DNA of 64,000 bases, from positions 574,831-638,830 of the forward strand of contig KN834754.1 in NCBI GenBank assembly GCA_000827265.1, written 5' to 3'. The notes beneath the pieces were generated by a model. The model had not been told where the DNA came from. It ran no database searches and was given only the letters and a program-made list of their open reading frames with translations. The stretch is from Collybiopsis luxurians FD-317 M1. Taxonomy: Eukaryota; Basidiomycota; Agaricomycetes; Agaricales; Omphalotaceae. The translations under genes were made by a program, and so were the position numbers. This document shows, piece by piece, positions 11,984 to 22,994 of this stretch; the first letter of the stretch is position 1, and each line of letters starts with the position of its first letter.

Positions 11984-12931
11984 ATGCGCTTTCACCAGCT
12001 GCCAAAATCAGAACTCAAATGGCTCAAGCGGTAGATATTCGCTTGAATTTTTATTTTACAACTCCTAACTCAGAAACCAGTGCCGCCCTCGAATCTAACC
12101 GTCCCTTGCAGTCTCTCATTCAGCGCAGAATCGACCGCGAACCCTTGCAGTACATCATAGGTAGTTTGTTTTCCCTCCTACTCATCTGTACGCTTAGGCC
12201 ATTAAGGAACCCAACCTTTCGGCCAACTTCTTTTGAAAACACGCCCTCCAGTGCTGATACCCCGCCCAGAGACAGAGAATTGGGTCATTAATCTCTCAGA
12301 ATATCTTACCAAGTATCTCTCTCCTTTGCCTTCCCGTCCTCTGTCTCTCCTCGACCTCGGCACGGGAACTGGTTGTATTCCTCTTCTGCTGTGCCACTTG
12401 TGGCCAAATAAAAATCTCGTTGCCACCGGCGTAGACATTTCCCGCGAGGCCGTAGACCTGGCAAATGTCAACGCCGCAATATGTGGAATTTCACGTTCTT
12501 CATTCAATGCACACTTGTCCGATTTCATGCAACCAGATTTTCCCAATGCCGAAGCGATCAAGACGCCCTACGATATTCTAACTAGTAATCCGCCTTACAT
12601 TACAGCAGGCGATTACCTCCGACTCAGGTAAAGAAGCATTCAAACTTAATTATCGTGACCGCAACTTATTCTTAAGTATAGTGATGATGTGGCAAGACAC
12701 GAGGATCCTACAGCCCTTATAGGTGGTTATGACGGCCTGGATTACTACCGCACAATCGCTGACCTCATCGCTCGAGAGGGTTTTATGGCTTCCCGTGCCG
12801 TAGTAGCGCTTGAGGTCGGTCATAATCAAGCACACGCAGTTTGCGATATGATACGTCCGACCGGATTCCAATCTATAATTTGGAAGGACCCGTGGGGTAA
12901 AGAGCGGACTGTCATTGCACATCGTGAATGA
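11984..12931 (+). CDS. MTQ1: Mitochondrial release-factor glutamine methyltransferase (PrmC/HemK family)
   Basis: SAM-dependent N5-glutamine methyltransferase that modifies the GGQ motif of the mitochondrial peptide-chain release factor. Exons 11984-12030, 12081-12160, 12207-12627 and 12682-12931 sum to 798 nt, giving 265 residues. Diagnostic parts are LIPRPETENWV, the SAM loop LDLGTGTGCIPLLL and the catalytic NPPY (TSNPPYITAGDY), with EVGHNQAHAV near the C-terminus. The start at 11984 (MRFHQLPKSELKWLKR) uses a 50-nt intron. An alternative ATG at 12019 without that intron is also in phase and cannot be excluded. The acceptor at 12206 skips a nearer AG that would give a stop. Confidence 0.88.
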
Positions 12932-13094
12932 CATTTGCCCACCTTGTTCAAATGCGGTCCGCTTGCTCCTAATAGTATACGCGCAGAAAACTAGAGACGT
13001 AGGATTTGTTTGTGTAGTACAATACACATTCATTGCACGGACCGTGTAAAGCACCTCCGCAGGATGATCGGTTTTCCGCATTGCATTCCCGGAA

Positions 13095-13140
13095 GTGATA
13101 TCCGATAACGACTTTTCCCCTATATTCTCACACGTTATCT
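13095..13140 (+). promoter_or_regulatory. GATA-motif cluster upstream of the allantoin gene
   Basis: GATA at 13097, CGATAA at 13103-13108 and TTATCT (AGATAA on the other strand) at 13135-13140 lie within 55 bp of the start codon. Purine-catabolism genes in fungi are commonly controlled by GATA-type nitrogen regulators; function here is inferred. Confidence 0.35.
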
Positions 13141-13147
13141 CTCAACC

Positions 13148-15369
13148 ATGTCCTTTGAGCAGGTATCCCTTGACAATTTCAACGAAATTTTTGCAAGTTG
13201 TACTGGTGTGTTTGTAGTCTGACAATTTTCTTTCAATGACTTGATTTTGTTAGAGTTATCCAGTGTTGCTCTTGGTGGTCGTGTGCTATCAGTGTCAGAC
13301 GAATTCTTTGCACAGGCGTTTCATTTGCTGCTTGTTGAGGTGCGGGCCAGAAATCATTCGTATCTCCGCGTACTGACATCCCTCTGTGACAGCCTGCACT
13401 GAGCTTGAAAGGCCAGTATAACGAGAGGGGTGCGAGCTATGATGGATGGGAGTCTCGTCGGTGCGTCCGGGTGATTTATTGTGATTAAGAGAAGAGGTAT
13501 ACCAATATATGTTGCGCAGGCATAATCCAACCTACGATTGGTTCATTTCTTCATTCAACCATCGGTTCCTTCACTGATCCAGCGCTGCAGGTGTATCATC
13601 AAGCTAGGAGCTTCTGGGATTGTAACAGGATTCGACATAGACACTACTCACTTTAACGGTGAGTTACCTACGATAAGCCCATCCTTTGATTGCTTATCTT
13701 CCCGGCAAAGGCAATGAAGCACCTGAAGTCTCAGTTGAAGCGTTCTATGATCCCTTATCGAAAGATCCAACGTCTACCAACTCTAAAGTATGTGAGCACC
13801 ATCTAATATTGACGTACCGACTTGACTGAGCACTATGTACAGTGGTCAGAGATTTTACCAAGAGTCAAACTTGGACCGTCTTCTCGGCATCTTTTCACAA
13901 TTGCACATGCACCCTCGGCGACCTTCGTGAAGCTCAATATGTATCCTGATGGTGGCATCGTGAGTGTTATCCGTCAACGTGGCACGTTATAATTAAACAG
14001 TCCAACCGCAGGCTCGTTTTCGAGTGTACGGTCATGTCAAACCTATCATTCCTGAAGATCCGACAGAGTTGTTTGATATGGCCCATGTATTTGCTGGAGG
14101 TCGTGTCGAATTCGTTTCAGACCAGCACTTTGGCGTCGGGTCGAACTTGATCCTTCCGGGAAGGGGAAGAGACATGGGTGATGGGTGGGAAACCAAGCGG
14201 AGCAGACAGTCAGGCCATAAAGATTGGGTCATCATTAAACTGTACGCTCTTTGTTCAGTATGCACTTTCCAACACTCACCAATACTCACTGATTACGGCG
14301 AGCAGTGCTGCAGCGGGATTTTTGGAGCAGGTCGAGTTAGACACCGCACATTTCAAAGGAAACTTCCCGGAAAGTTGTGAGATCCATGCTATATCGAGTG
14401 AAGCTAGCGATTGGACCGTGGAACGTAGTGAGAGTAAAGAATGGACTCTCGTATTACCTCGCACAAAGTTGGGACCCCATAGGCAGCACTACTTCCAACT
14501 AGAGAATGTAGATGGAATGTCCTTTACGCACATTAAAGTGACTATTCATCCAGACGGTGGATTGAAAAGAGTGCGTATTCTTGGAAGGCGATCAGACGTG
14601 GGGATAGCGGGAGCATCGAAAGAATCGGACATTTTATCCGTGCCTGAATTGCATTCCATGACTACTTCAGTCAAACCTGTTTCCGCGTCGACGATTCCAG
14701 TCCTTCCGCTGACTCCGGAGGCGTTTGCACCTTTTGGACAAGTTATTCAAGCATACGGCGACCATACTGCTGCCCCGAAAGGCACCAAGATTACTCCAGC
14801 GAACGGAGGAACGGCCAGCAAGTTTCACAAATTGTCGCTTCTGGCATCATCCTATACTCCGAGCGTAGGCGCGACTACTGGTCTATCGGTATATCGATGT
14901 CAACCGCTGAAAAGGAATGACCAGACGACGGAGCTCACAGTAATGGAGCGGCATTTATTTACAAATCAGGCATTCATACCTATGGGAAGTGGACCGGGAG
15001 AAGGACTACTTGATCCAAGTCAGAGATATCTAGTTGTGGTGGCAAAGAATGGAGATGACGACAAGCCGGATCTGAAAACTGTCAGGGCATTTGTGGCCAG
15101 CACAGCGCAAGGTATTGTGTATAACACCGGGACATGGCGTAAGGGTCACATTACTTGAAAAGCAATCGTTGAACTGACTGGTTTGTACAGATCAACCAAT
15201 GACAGTACTGGACAAGGTATGTGTATATTCCTCTCAAGGGCGCAATTGGACTGACAAGATAATGAAGGCACTGGACTTTACTTGCGTTGAAACTCAGATT
15301 GGGAATGGAAGTTCAGAAGACTGTGAGATTATTGAGCTGGATACCAGGATTCGATTGAGATTACCATAG
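13148..15369 (+). CDS. DAL2,3: Bifunctional allantoicase / ureidoglycolate lyase (DAL2-DAL3 fusion)
   Basis: Two consecutive steps of purine (allantoin) catabolism in one polypeptide: allantoate to ureidoglycolate plus urea, then ureidoglycolate to glyoxylate plus urea. The N-terminal part has the two allantoicase repeats: GRVLSVSDEFFAQAFHLL, GQYNERGASYDGWESRRHN and GIVTGFDIDTTHFNG, then KDWVIIKL, GFLEQVELDTAHFKGNFPES and HPDGGLKRVRILG. A linker near residue 360-390 leads into the lyase domain: LTPEAFAPFGQVIQAYGD, FHKLSLL, ELTVMERHLFTNQAFIPM, YLVVVAKNG and, after splicing, GTWHQPMTVLD. The last introns (about 15140-15190 and 15217-15268) restore this ending. Introns are otherwise about 50 nt. 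A DAL2,3,3 fusion is known in Cryptococcus; here I see only one DAL3 module. Confidence 0.88.
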
Positions 15370-15465
15370 ATTTTGTAGGGTAAAGATGTATGTTGTTTGG
15401 CGGAGAATGAAAAACCCGGAGGCACCGTGTCACGAGACATCGTAGCTTGGCTTCCTAAGTCTCTC

Positions 15466-18400
15466 ATGGCAGAGACAAGGAAACGCTCTCACAGCGTTGA
15501 AGACGACAAAGTCATACTCAAAAAGCATATAATCTCTGACCAGAATGGATCTCCAACCGTGAATGGCCATAGTGCTTCCCAGAATGAAGAAATAGAGCCC
15601 ACTGCTGACGATAAGCTGGAGGCGAGTTTCTCCCGAGTTTTTCTCCATTTTTTCTCGCTCACTTGTTTCTCTAGCTCTTCCGAAAGGAAGCCATCTATCG
15701 ACGCATGCTACACTACTCGCGACAAAATGAAGCTTCTCAGCGACGTATCTCAGAATTGGAGGAGCGTAAAAATACTTGCGAGGCTGGTTTGGCTGCCATG
15801 TCAGCGTGCTGGATGCAGGTATGCCCCAAATTCTTTTTTCTTTTCGCTTGCCCTGGATCTCATGGACGTTTAGCTTGTCAATGCTGTTCGAGTATTAGTC
15901 GAACCTCCCGTCAACGAATCTACAGAAATGTCCCCTTCAACCAAAGACCTCAAAGGTCAGCCTTTCGTTTACTATTTTCACGCCTGACTCTCAAATCCTC
16001 ACCAGAGCTTTTCACGCTCAGTACGTATGTCTCCGAAGAATCAATGCCTGAGTTACGGTCCGCGTTGGAAAAGAGTGAACAAGCTACAAAAGAGCTGGTT
16101 TTGAAGCTAGTGCAAAAGGGATCCTCTCCTGTCCCTGAGAGTGCAGCTCTGAAAGAGTATCAGAAATCCCAGTCAGAGGTGCGTACCTTATGATGTTTGC
16201 CTCCTCAATCTCTCACTTGCTGTCTGTACAGTGCGTTGCATTAAGGGCGCAAGTTGAAGTTCTACAGGTTAGACTATCAGACTCTGAAGAACACGAACGG
16301 ACTCTGCGCCGGGAGCTTGCAGAGGAACAGAATCGCGTTCAGAGGCTAAAGAGCAAGACCGTTCTAGCAAACTTGCCCAAAACGTCAGTCCAGTCTTCAG
16401 AAGCGACGGGGGATGCAACGATCAAACCGTCCTCTCCTTCAGTGAGTGGTCTGGTTATCTGGTGGGAGTTTTGGCTGTTCTGATGATCCTTTTCTAATGT
16501 ACTCAATCCACGTCTAGCCCAATGGTTTATCGGACAAGATACAGGAAGAATGGGAAGAGCGTTGTGCAGCTCAAGTGCGACTTCTTCGTGAACAAGACAA
16601 GGTCATCTCGGGACTACGCAATGCCAAAGACTATCTCGAGATGGAGGTAAAGAACTTGCATTGTTCGTCTATGGATAATTGTGACGTGATATATAGATCA
16701 AGAAGAAATCAATCAGCAAGGATGAAGTCGTTAGCAGTCCTCTTTACCAACGTGTGTTGCAACGATCCGCCAACGCCCTGAATGTGGCGTCTTTGAAAGA
16801 AGATGAGCTTAAACTCCTCAAAGCAGAGTTTGCTACATACAAGGAGCAAAGAGAGTTATACGAAAAGGAACTTCGAGTGCGTTTATTCTTTTACATACAC
16901 GAGCTTTCTTTAACAACGATGATAGGATGACAGTGCAAATGCGATAAACGACACTCTTTCCTTGATCGCACGCCGAGATGCTGACAATGCCAGGCTCCGC
17001 GAGGAACGAGACCAACGCACCGCTGAATTGCACGAACGACGCAGCAAGGAGAGTATCAGGTTTGCGTCCTGCGAAGAGTACAAGTCACTCGCGGCCTCTC
17101 GTGCAGTGAGTATATATTCCCTATTGTCGTTATAGTACTGGCTAATAAGCCGCATTTCAGGATCGAATCGCTGCCTTGGAATCGCAACTTCATCGGGCGC
17201 AACTGAAACTGGCTGCCAGTGCAGGTCGTGACGACATTGTCGGATACCTTTTGGAGACACCTAACGGGGATGTTGGATTTGTCGATCACCTACAAGCTCG
17301 CCTTTCGTGCGTGTTGTTTTTTGTCACCATCAGACTTGTCTCTCATATTGTTCTATTGAAGAGAAAGCGAGATTCGGCTGGCCGCATTAGAAGAGGTTCT
17401 TTCAAAGTCGAAACAAGATCGCCCAGATATTGCCCAGCATGTCCAGTCGGAGACTGAAGCGCACCGGAAGCTTGCTGAAGTAACTTCACAACTGACGAGA
17501 TATCGTAACGTGTATGGGGAGTTATCGCAATCAGATCCGTCGCAAATGCCCGGCGAGCTACAACGACTGCGACTACTAGACCGTCAGCATGCTCAGGTGC
17601 GTCATTTTACACGCTCTAATTTCTGCGCTCACAGATGGCATGCAGGCGGAGAGCGCATTATATACTGAAATTGAGAAATTGTCTTCTGCGTGGGAAACTC
17701 TGGACGGCCAAGTCAGGAGTAAAACGCTGGATTTAAGTGCAATGGAGGAGCGGTTATCCAAGGCTACAGTTGAGGTATGTGTCTAGCCGCAAATGCACGA
17801 TGTCCTCTAATAGGAGTCTTGCAGCGAGCCAAATCCGACAACAAGTACTACGCGGCAGTTCGAGAGAAAGACGCAATAGAGGCCGAACGGAAAAGTTCAA
17901 TCCGCAGCCTGGAAAGGCAAACAAAAGCCTTTGAACTTTTAAAGCAATCGGAGCAAAGTTTAATGGAACAGTTGGTGGGTTGATTCTTGATTATAATCAT
18001 CGATATCAGTTGTTCGAGCACCATACAGAAAGCTGCCCACTCCGAATTAGAGAAGCATCGGGTGTACTGTCAGGAAGCTCATGAAGGTCCAATCAAGAAC
18101 TTCACTACGAAATCCCTAGAATTGCAGGAGCGCGCAAACGAGGGATCAAGACTTGCCGCCATTGTACGCCAACTTATTACCCAGATTGGTTAGCTAGAAT
18201 TCTCATGAGGTTTTCGCTTTCAGTATCGCGATAAGGTCACCGAACTCGAGCGGGAGCATCTGAGCGGGCAGGAGTCCCTGCGGAAGGAGATAGAAGCGAC
18301 ATCTAATGTCAAGCTAGCTCTAGAGAAGGAGAAACTTACCTTGCAATCCAAAGCCAAGTTTGATTCAACTCGTCACCAAAACAAGTCAGATCCTGATGCT

Positions 18401-18692
18401 AACATTATGGTGTGTTTTGTGATCGCTCAGTTGATGTTCGTAGTGAAACTTATCTTTACTTTTAGCGCCTGCTAAAGTGTTCTACTTGTAACCTCAACTT
18501 CCGGGACACTATCCTAACGAAATGTTCTCATAGTGCGTCTTTATTTCCTGCTGGTATTTCCTCCTCGCTGACCCTTCAAAAGCATTTTGCAAGGCATGCG
18601 TTGATGCAAGGATATCGTCTCGTCAACGCAAGTGCCCCGCTTGCGGACTAGGGTTTGCTCAGTCTGATGTACTGAGAGTATTTATGCAGTAG
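15466..18692 (+). CDS. BRE1: E3 ubiquitin ligase Bre1 (histone H2B monoubiquitination)
   Basis: Nuclear RING E3 that works with Rad6 to monoubiquitinate histone H2B. The start MAETRKRSHSVEDDK begins a Lys/Arg-rich N-terminus. Very long coiled-coil segments follow, spread over more than ten exons, for example ERRSKESIRFASCEEYKSL. The C-terminus is the RING: LLKCSTCNLNFRDTILTKC, then SHTFCKACVD, RKCPACGLGFAQSDV and the end VFMQ. These agree with Bre1 in Cys/His spacing and in the short C-terminal tail. An in-frame open stretch continues upstream to about 15397, but it overlaps the 3' region of the preceding gene, so I use the ATG at 15466. Confidence 0.87.
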
Positions 18693-18864
18693 AATCCGCC
18701 TAACTTTATTATTTTATTCCATTACACACTTCTCATGCATACGCAATGCCGCAGACTACTAAAATTTTGTAGAATTCATCGCTATACCATGTATTACTTA
18801 TTCTTCATTTGCATAAAGAATCTGATGATTAATGGAAGTGCACTTGTGCGGTACATATAAGATA

Positions 18865-20105
18865 TCAACGCTTGACCCAAGTGTACTAAAAGATAGATTA
18901 TGAGCACAAGACAATAAGTAAAGTGGGAAGTATGCGTACAGCTTTGCGAGCCTTTGCAAGATTGGTCTTTTTCCTTTCCACCATACGAGGGTCACGTCTG
19001 AGCAATTTCGCTGCAAAATAGTCAAACGATGAAGAAGGAAAGTATGATTGAGAGACCAACCTCTCTTGAGTACGGTTCCTGCCTCTGGTTGATGAGCAAA
19101 AATTCCTTTCGCAATTCCGTGTGCTATGGCGCCAGATTGGCCCGTCGTACCACCTCCACGGACTAGTATAAAGACGTTGTATTTCCCTAATACACCTGCT
19201 ATTTTGAGAGGACGAACGATACGTTCCCGATCTACAGGTTGAGGGAAGTATTCGCTGATAGGAAGATTATTGACCAAGATGGTGGAAGCGGTTACATTGA
19301 TGGGTCTGGTTTTTAGTCCATTGCTGAGACCAAATAGTTGGTTGACATTGACGTCGGCAGCTGTCTCGGTGGAACCTAGTTGGTCCATCGATGGAGAAAA
19401 AGTATCTCTGACCGGAATCATCCAAACCCGGGCGGCACTCGTTTTTCTCTTTCCAAATGTATACGAACGTCCGTATTGATCCAGCTGCACTGGTTTCCGT
19501 ACGCCTCTGGCGAGGAATGCCTCCTTCTTTCCACTCTCAAACATACTGACAATGGCACCAATCCTATCCGCAATATCTGTGTGGCCGGCAGTGGTTGCAA
19601 TTCGAAGGTATTCGTTGAGTTCGTTGAGGAGGACCGTGACTTTCCGATACCTTGAAATGGTCATCGTGGTCTCAAAGTCTACAGTCATTTCCTCTGGTGT
19701 TTTCCACACAGTAGGCATGGGTTTTAAGCTCTTTCGAGCAAAATCTGGGAGAGGAAGGAGATGAAGCCGCCGTAATGTGCCGCGAGTGCGAGCAATGGCA
19801 TTTTGGAGCTCGAGGAGATTGTCATAATATGTGGAGCGAGCAGTGTAGAAGGTTGGCGAGTCAGGATGGGGTTTTTGTTGGTCGTTGTCAAAGTAGTCGT
19901 CGTCGGCGAACTTTTGAGGTGCGTCAGCCTCTTCCTCGATACCTTCTACGGTATTTTGGTCGAGTTCTATGGCGCCAGATGGCGGGGGGAGATGATCTGC
20001 AAAAGTGAGCTGAGAAGTGGGTATAAATGGACGCGTCGCAGTGGCAAAAGGACGATAAAGAGGTCTACGAAGGACAGAGCAAACCTGGCTTCGCACAAAG
20101 TTCAT
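18865..20105 (-). CDS. MRPS9: Mitochondrial small-subunit ribosomal protein uS9m
   Basis: Component of the mitochondrial ribosome small subunit. MNFVRSQVCSVLRR and the following Arg/Ser-rich residues look like a mitochondrial presequence. A fungal-specific N-terminal extension follows. The uS9 core is YTFGKRKTSAARVW, ILVRGGGTTGQSGAIAHG, GIAKGIF, then across an intron AKLLRRDPRMVERKKT and NLAKARKA, and after a last intron the ending YTWVKR. This is the expected C-terminus with the tRNA-contacting basic tail. The start is the first in-frame ATG, only 69 bp from COY1 on the other strand. Confidence 0.9.
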
Positions 20106-20174
20106 GAGAAAACGATATAACAATCACGTGCTATCCTTACTTTCAGCATTCCACTCGAGTCTGAGATCTGACGA

Positions 20175-22869
20175 ATGGCCGACCAAAACTTTTCTGGTGC
20201 TCTCGCAACTTGGAGAGGTATTTCATAGCAAATCTACCTCTAAATTCATCTTCTCAAGTCCATCAGATATCAATCTTTCTGAACTGCAAAAGACTCTCGA
20301 CGCGCAAGGCATCGAACTCGTTGACAATCAAAAGGAGAGCCTGGTGGGCCGAAAAGCTCTTGCAGACAAGACCAAAGGTGCCTCTATGCCCATCTCATGT
20401 CGATTGGAGCCTAAACCAGATGCACAGAATTCAAAAAGATACCTGACGAAGAGAAACTGAATGCCTTCAAGGGTCTACTTAAAGGTAGGTGGTTCTGCTT
20501 CGAGACAGGGCCGGACACAAACGAAATTGCAGCATACCAGAGCGAGATCGATAACCTGACAAAGCGATGTAAAACCTCAGAAAATGCCTTCCTAAACGCC
20601 TACAAAGTTTTGGCCGAGGCTCCAGATCCGTATCCGTTATTAGAGGCTGCCGTGGTGGGTCAACATCATGGAGAGAGACCAGCAATAAATCCTCAAGTTT
20701 GCTCTTTAGGATCAGACTGTCAGGGCCTCCGAGCTTCGCGACCTCGAAGCAGAGCTTCGTAAGACGCGAGAGGAGAATACTGAGTTGCGCAAGCGTGTCA
20801 ACGAGCTATCAAGTGTCGACTCGGCTCGAAAGAAGGCGGAGGCAAAGACTGAGCAGATAGAACAAAAGGTACGCTCCCCAACTGATACAACTCACTTGAG
20901 TTGCTCACTGTTTTTGAAAGATGGAGGAGCTGATACAGGAACGAATATCGCAAAAGGAAAACGAATTGAATGCAACCTACGACGAGAGGATACGCAACTA
21001 CGAAGACCGGTACTAATGCTGCATCATTCTAAATGTGTTTCACGTATTTATCTTAATCCTCAGAGAACAGGACCTCCAACGTCAGCTGTCTTTGACGAAA
21101 AGCCAGCTACGTGACCTCCGAATGTCCAACGAATCTAATCAGGCGAAACTTCTGGACCACAGTCAACGGCAAGGTGATTCTCTTTGTATTCACTCGGCAA
21201 ATATTCCATTAATGTCGTCATTCAGACCAGGAGGTTGTAGAGAAGCTAGCCGAGGTAGATATGATTGCTGCAGACCTCGAGCGAGCCAACAGTCGTGTCG
21301 CAGCATTGGAGAGACGTAATGTACGCAATTACGTTTATGTTCCTTTCATGTACCTCTGATTCTGTTCACTAGGAAATGCTCCGTGCAGAGGCGGAGGCGA
21401 TGCGTAGTGGTGTTGAGTCTTCCGAAAGGTCTGTCGATTGTTCATCTCTATTAATTTTTTCTGATGTTCCCATAGAGTAAAAGTTCTAGACGCTCAGGTA
21501 GCGACTCTCGAAGCGGAGACAGAACGGATGTCTCGAGCCCTAGAGGCGCAAAAGGCTGCCACCGCTGAGATCGAGTCTTCACTGCAGAAAAAGGTCGATG
21601 ACATCACAAAAGATCTTCAACGTCGGATCGTCGAAGTCGATCAGTTGAAGCAGCGTTTGAAGCAATACGGCGACTACGACGAAATCAAACGGGAGTTGGA
21701 AATTATGAAGGTGGAGTCATTCTATTTCCCTCGACACGGAACCGATGTTGATACATGCTACAGTACGTGGAATTTGCAGGATTTGAAGACGACGCAGAAG
21801 ACGATCAACACCCAACTGAAGGCTACGATGCTGGGGTCCAACTACCTAACCCTAACGCCGATAAAGCTAATGCTCAGCAAGGCAAATCCCTGGAAGCTCT
21901 CTTGGCCACAAAGAATAAACGACTCTTGGAAGAACTTACCAAATTCAGGGTATGCAAGCCTGTTTATTTTGCGTATCATACTTCATGGAACGCTTCAGAT
22001 ACTTCACGGGGAATTGGAGACTTCCCTTCAGCAGACGGAGACACAGCTAAGCTTCACACGTGCAGAACTCGAGAAACAGACAAGCCTAAACGAGAAGCTC
22101 GAGATTGACCTACTGTCCCTCAACAAACCTAATGGCAGCGTTACCCCATCCAAATCTTCCGATATTCTATCCGACCTAGAACTCGGATCAAAAACAGACT
22201 CTTCAGCGCGAAGCACGCCGATTCCATTCGCCCCTTCTGCAGACACATCCATACTCCCAATCGTTACCAGCCAACGCGATCGATTCCGCCAGAGGAATGC
22301 GGAGCTCGAAGAGGTGTGGTCGAAATTCTCCTCTCTTCCTCAGTGTATCAGCTAACTGTGGGATCCATAGGAACTTCGAAAACAGTTCCACACGATATCT
22401 GAACTTCGCGCAGAGATGAAAACCCTGCAAACCGATAATTTGAAGCTATATGAGAAGGTTCGGTATATGCAGAGCTATCGAGAAGAAGCGGGTGGCCGTG
22501 CAGTGACCTCCCAACTAGACCCTCTTCCTACACTCTCCGATGGTGCTGATGACATGAGTAAATATCGCGCTCGTTATGAGGCTAACATTAATCCTTTTGA
22601 GGCATTTAGAGGCAGAGTAGGTGTTCTCACAATAATGTCGTTCAAGTCATGTCTTAAACTACGAATTTCAGGAAGCAACCCGAGCCATACAAAATCTCAA
22701 TGCGGTCGAACGAGCTGTACTCATTCTCACCCGAACGATACTTGGCAATCGACGCGCAAGAACTTTCTTCATACTATATGCCCTTTCACTGCATCTGCTT
22801 TTGATGTACACCATTTTTACCTGGAGTACATCGGAATCACATCTACAAAGACAGCCTTACACTCCGTGA
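20175..22869 (+). CDS. COY1: CASP/Coy1 golgin (Golgi coiled-coil membrane protein)
   Basis: Tail-anchored Golgi coiled-coil protein involved in intra-Golgi vesicle traffic. The start MADQNFSGALATW and the early block LQKTLDAQGIELVDNQKESL, ALADKTK and PDPYPLLEAA match the CASP N-terminus. Long coiled-coil exons fill the middle. The C-terminus has the CASP signature NPFEAFRGR, EATRAIQNLNAVERAVLI and LTRTILGNRRARTFFILYA. A transmembrane stretch (LSLHLLLMYTIFTW) comes next, then a short luminal tail ending RQPYTP. There are roughly ten short introns. Confidence 0.88.
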
Positions 22870-22994
22870 TGTTTCTCGTTTATATTCAGCTGTATGTAAT
22901 CTACAATATATATTAGGACCATGCATATGTACGATCTTCTACTAGTACACTGATACATAGTTAATACATTAGTGGGAAGCCTGATTCGTTCAAG

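Noticed and set aside
11886..12005. Upstream extension of ERT1 (reading MAAGESAYKEAG...)
   Set aside because: Opens with TTG, not ATG, and overlaps the MTQ1 coding start; the first ATG is at 11885.
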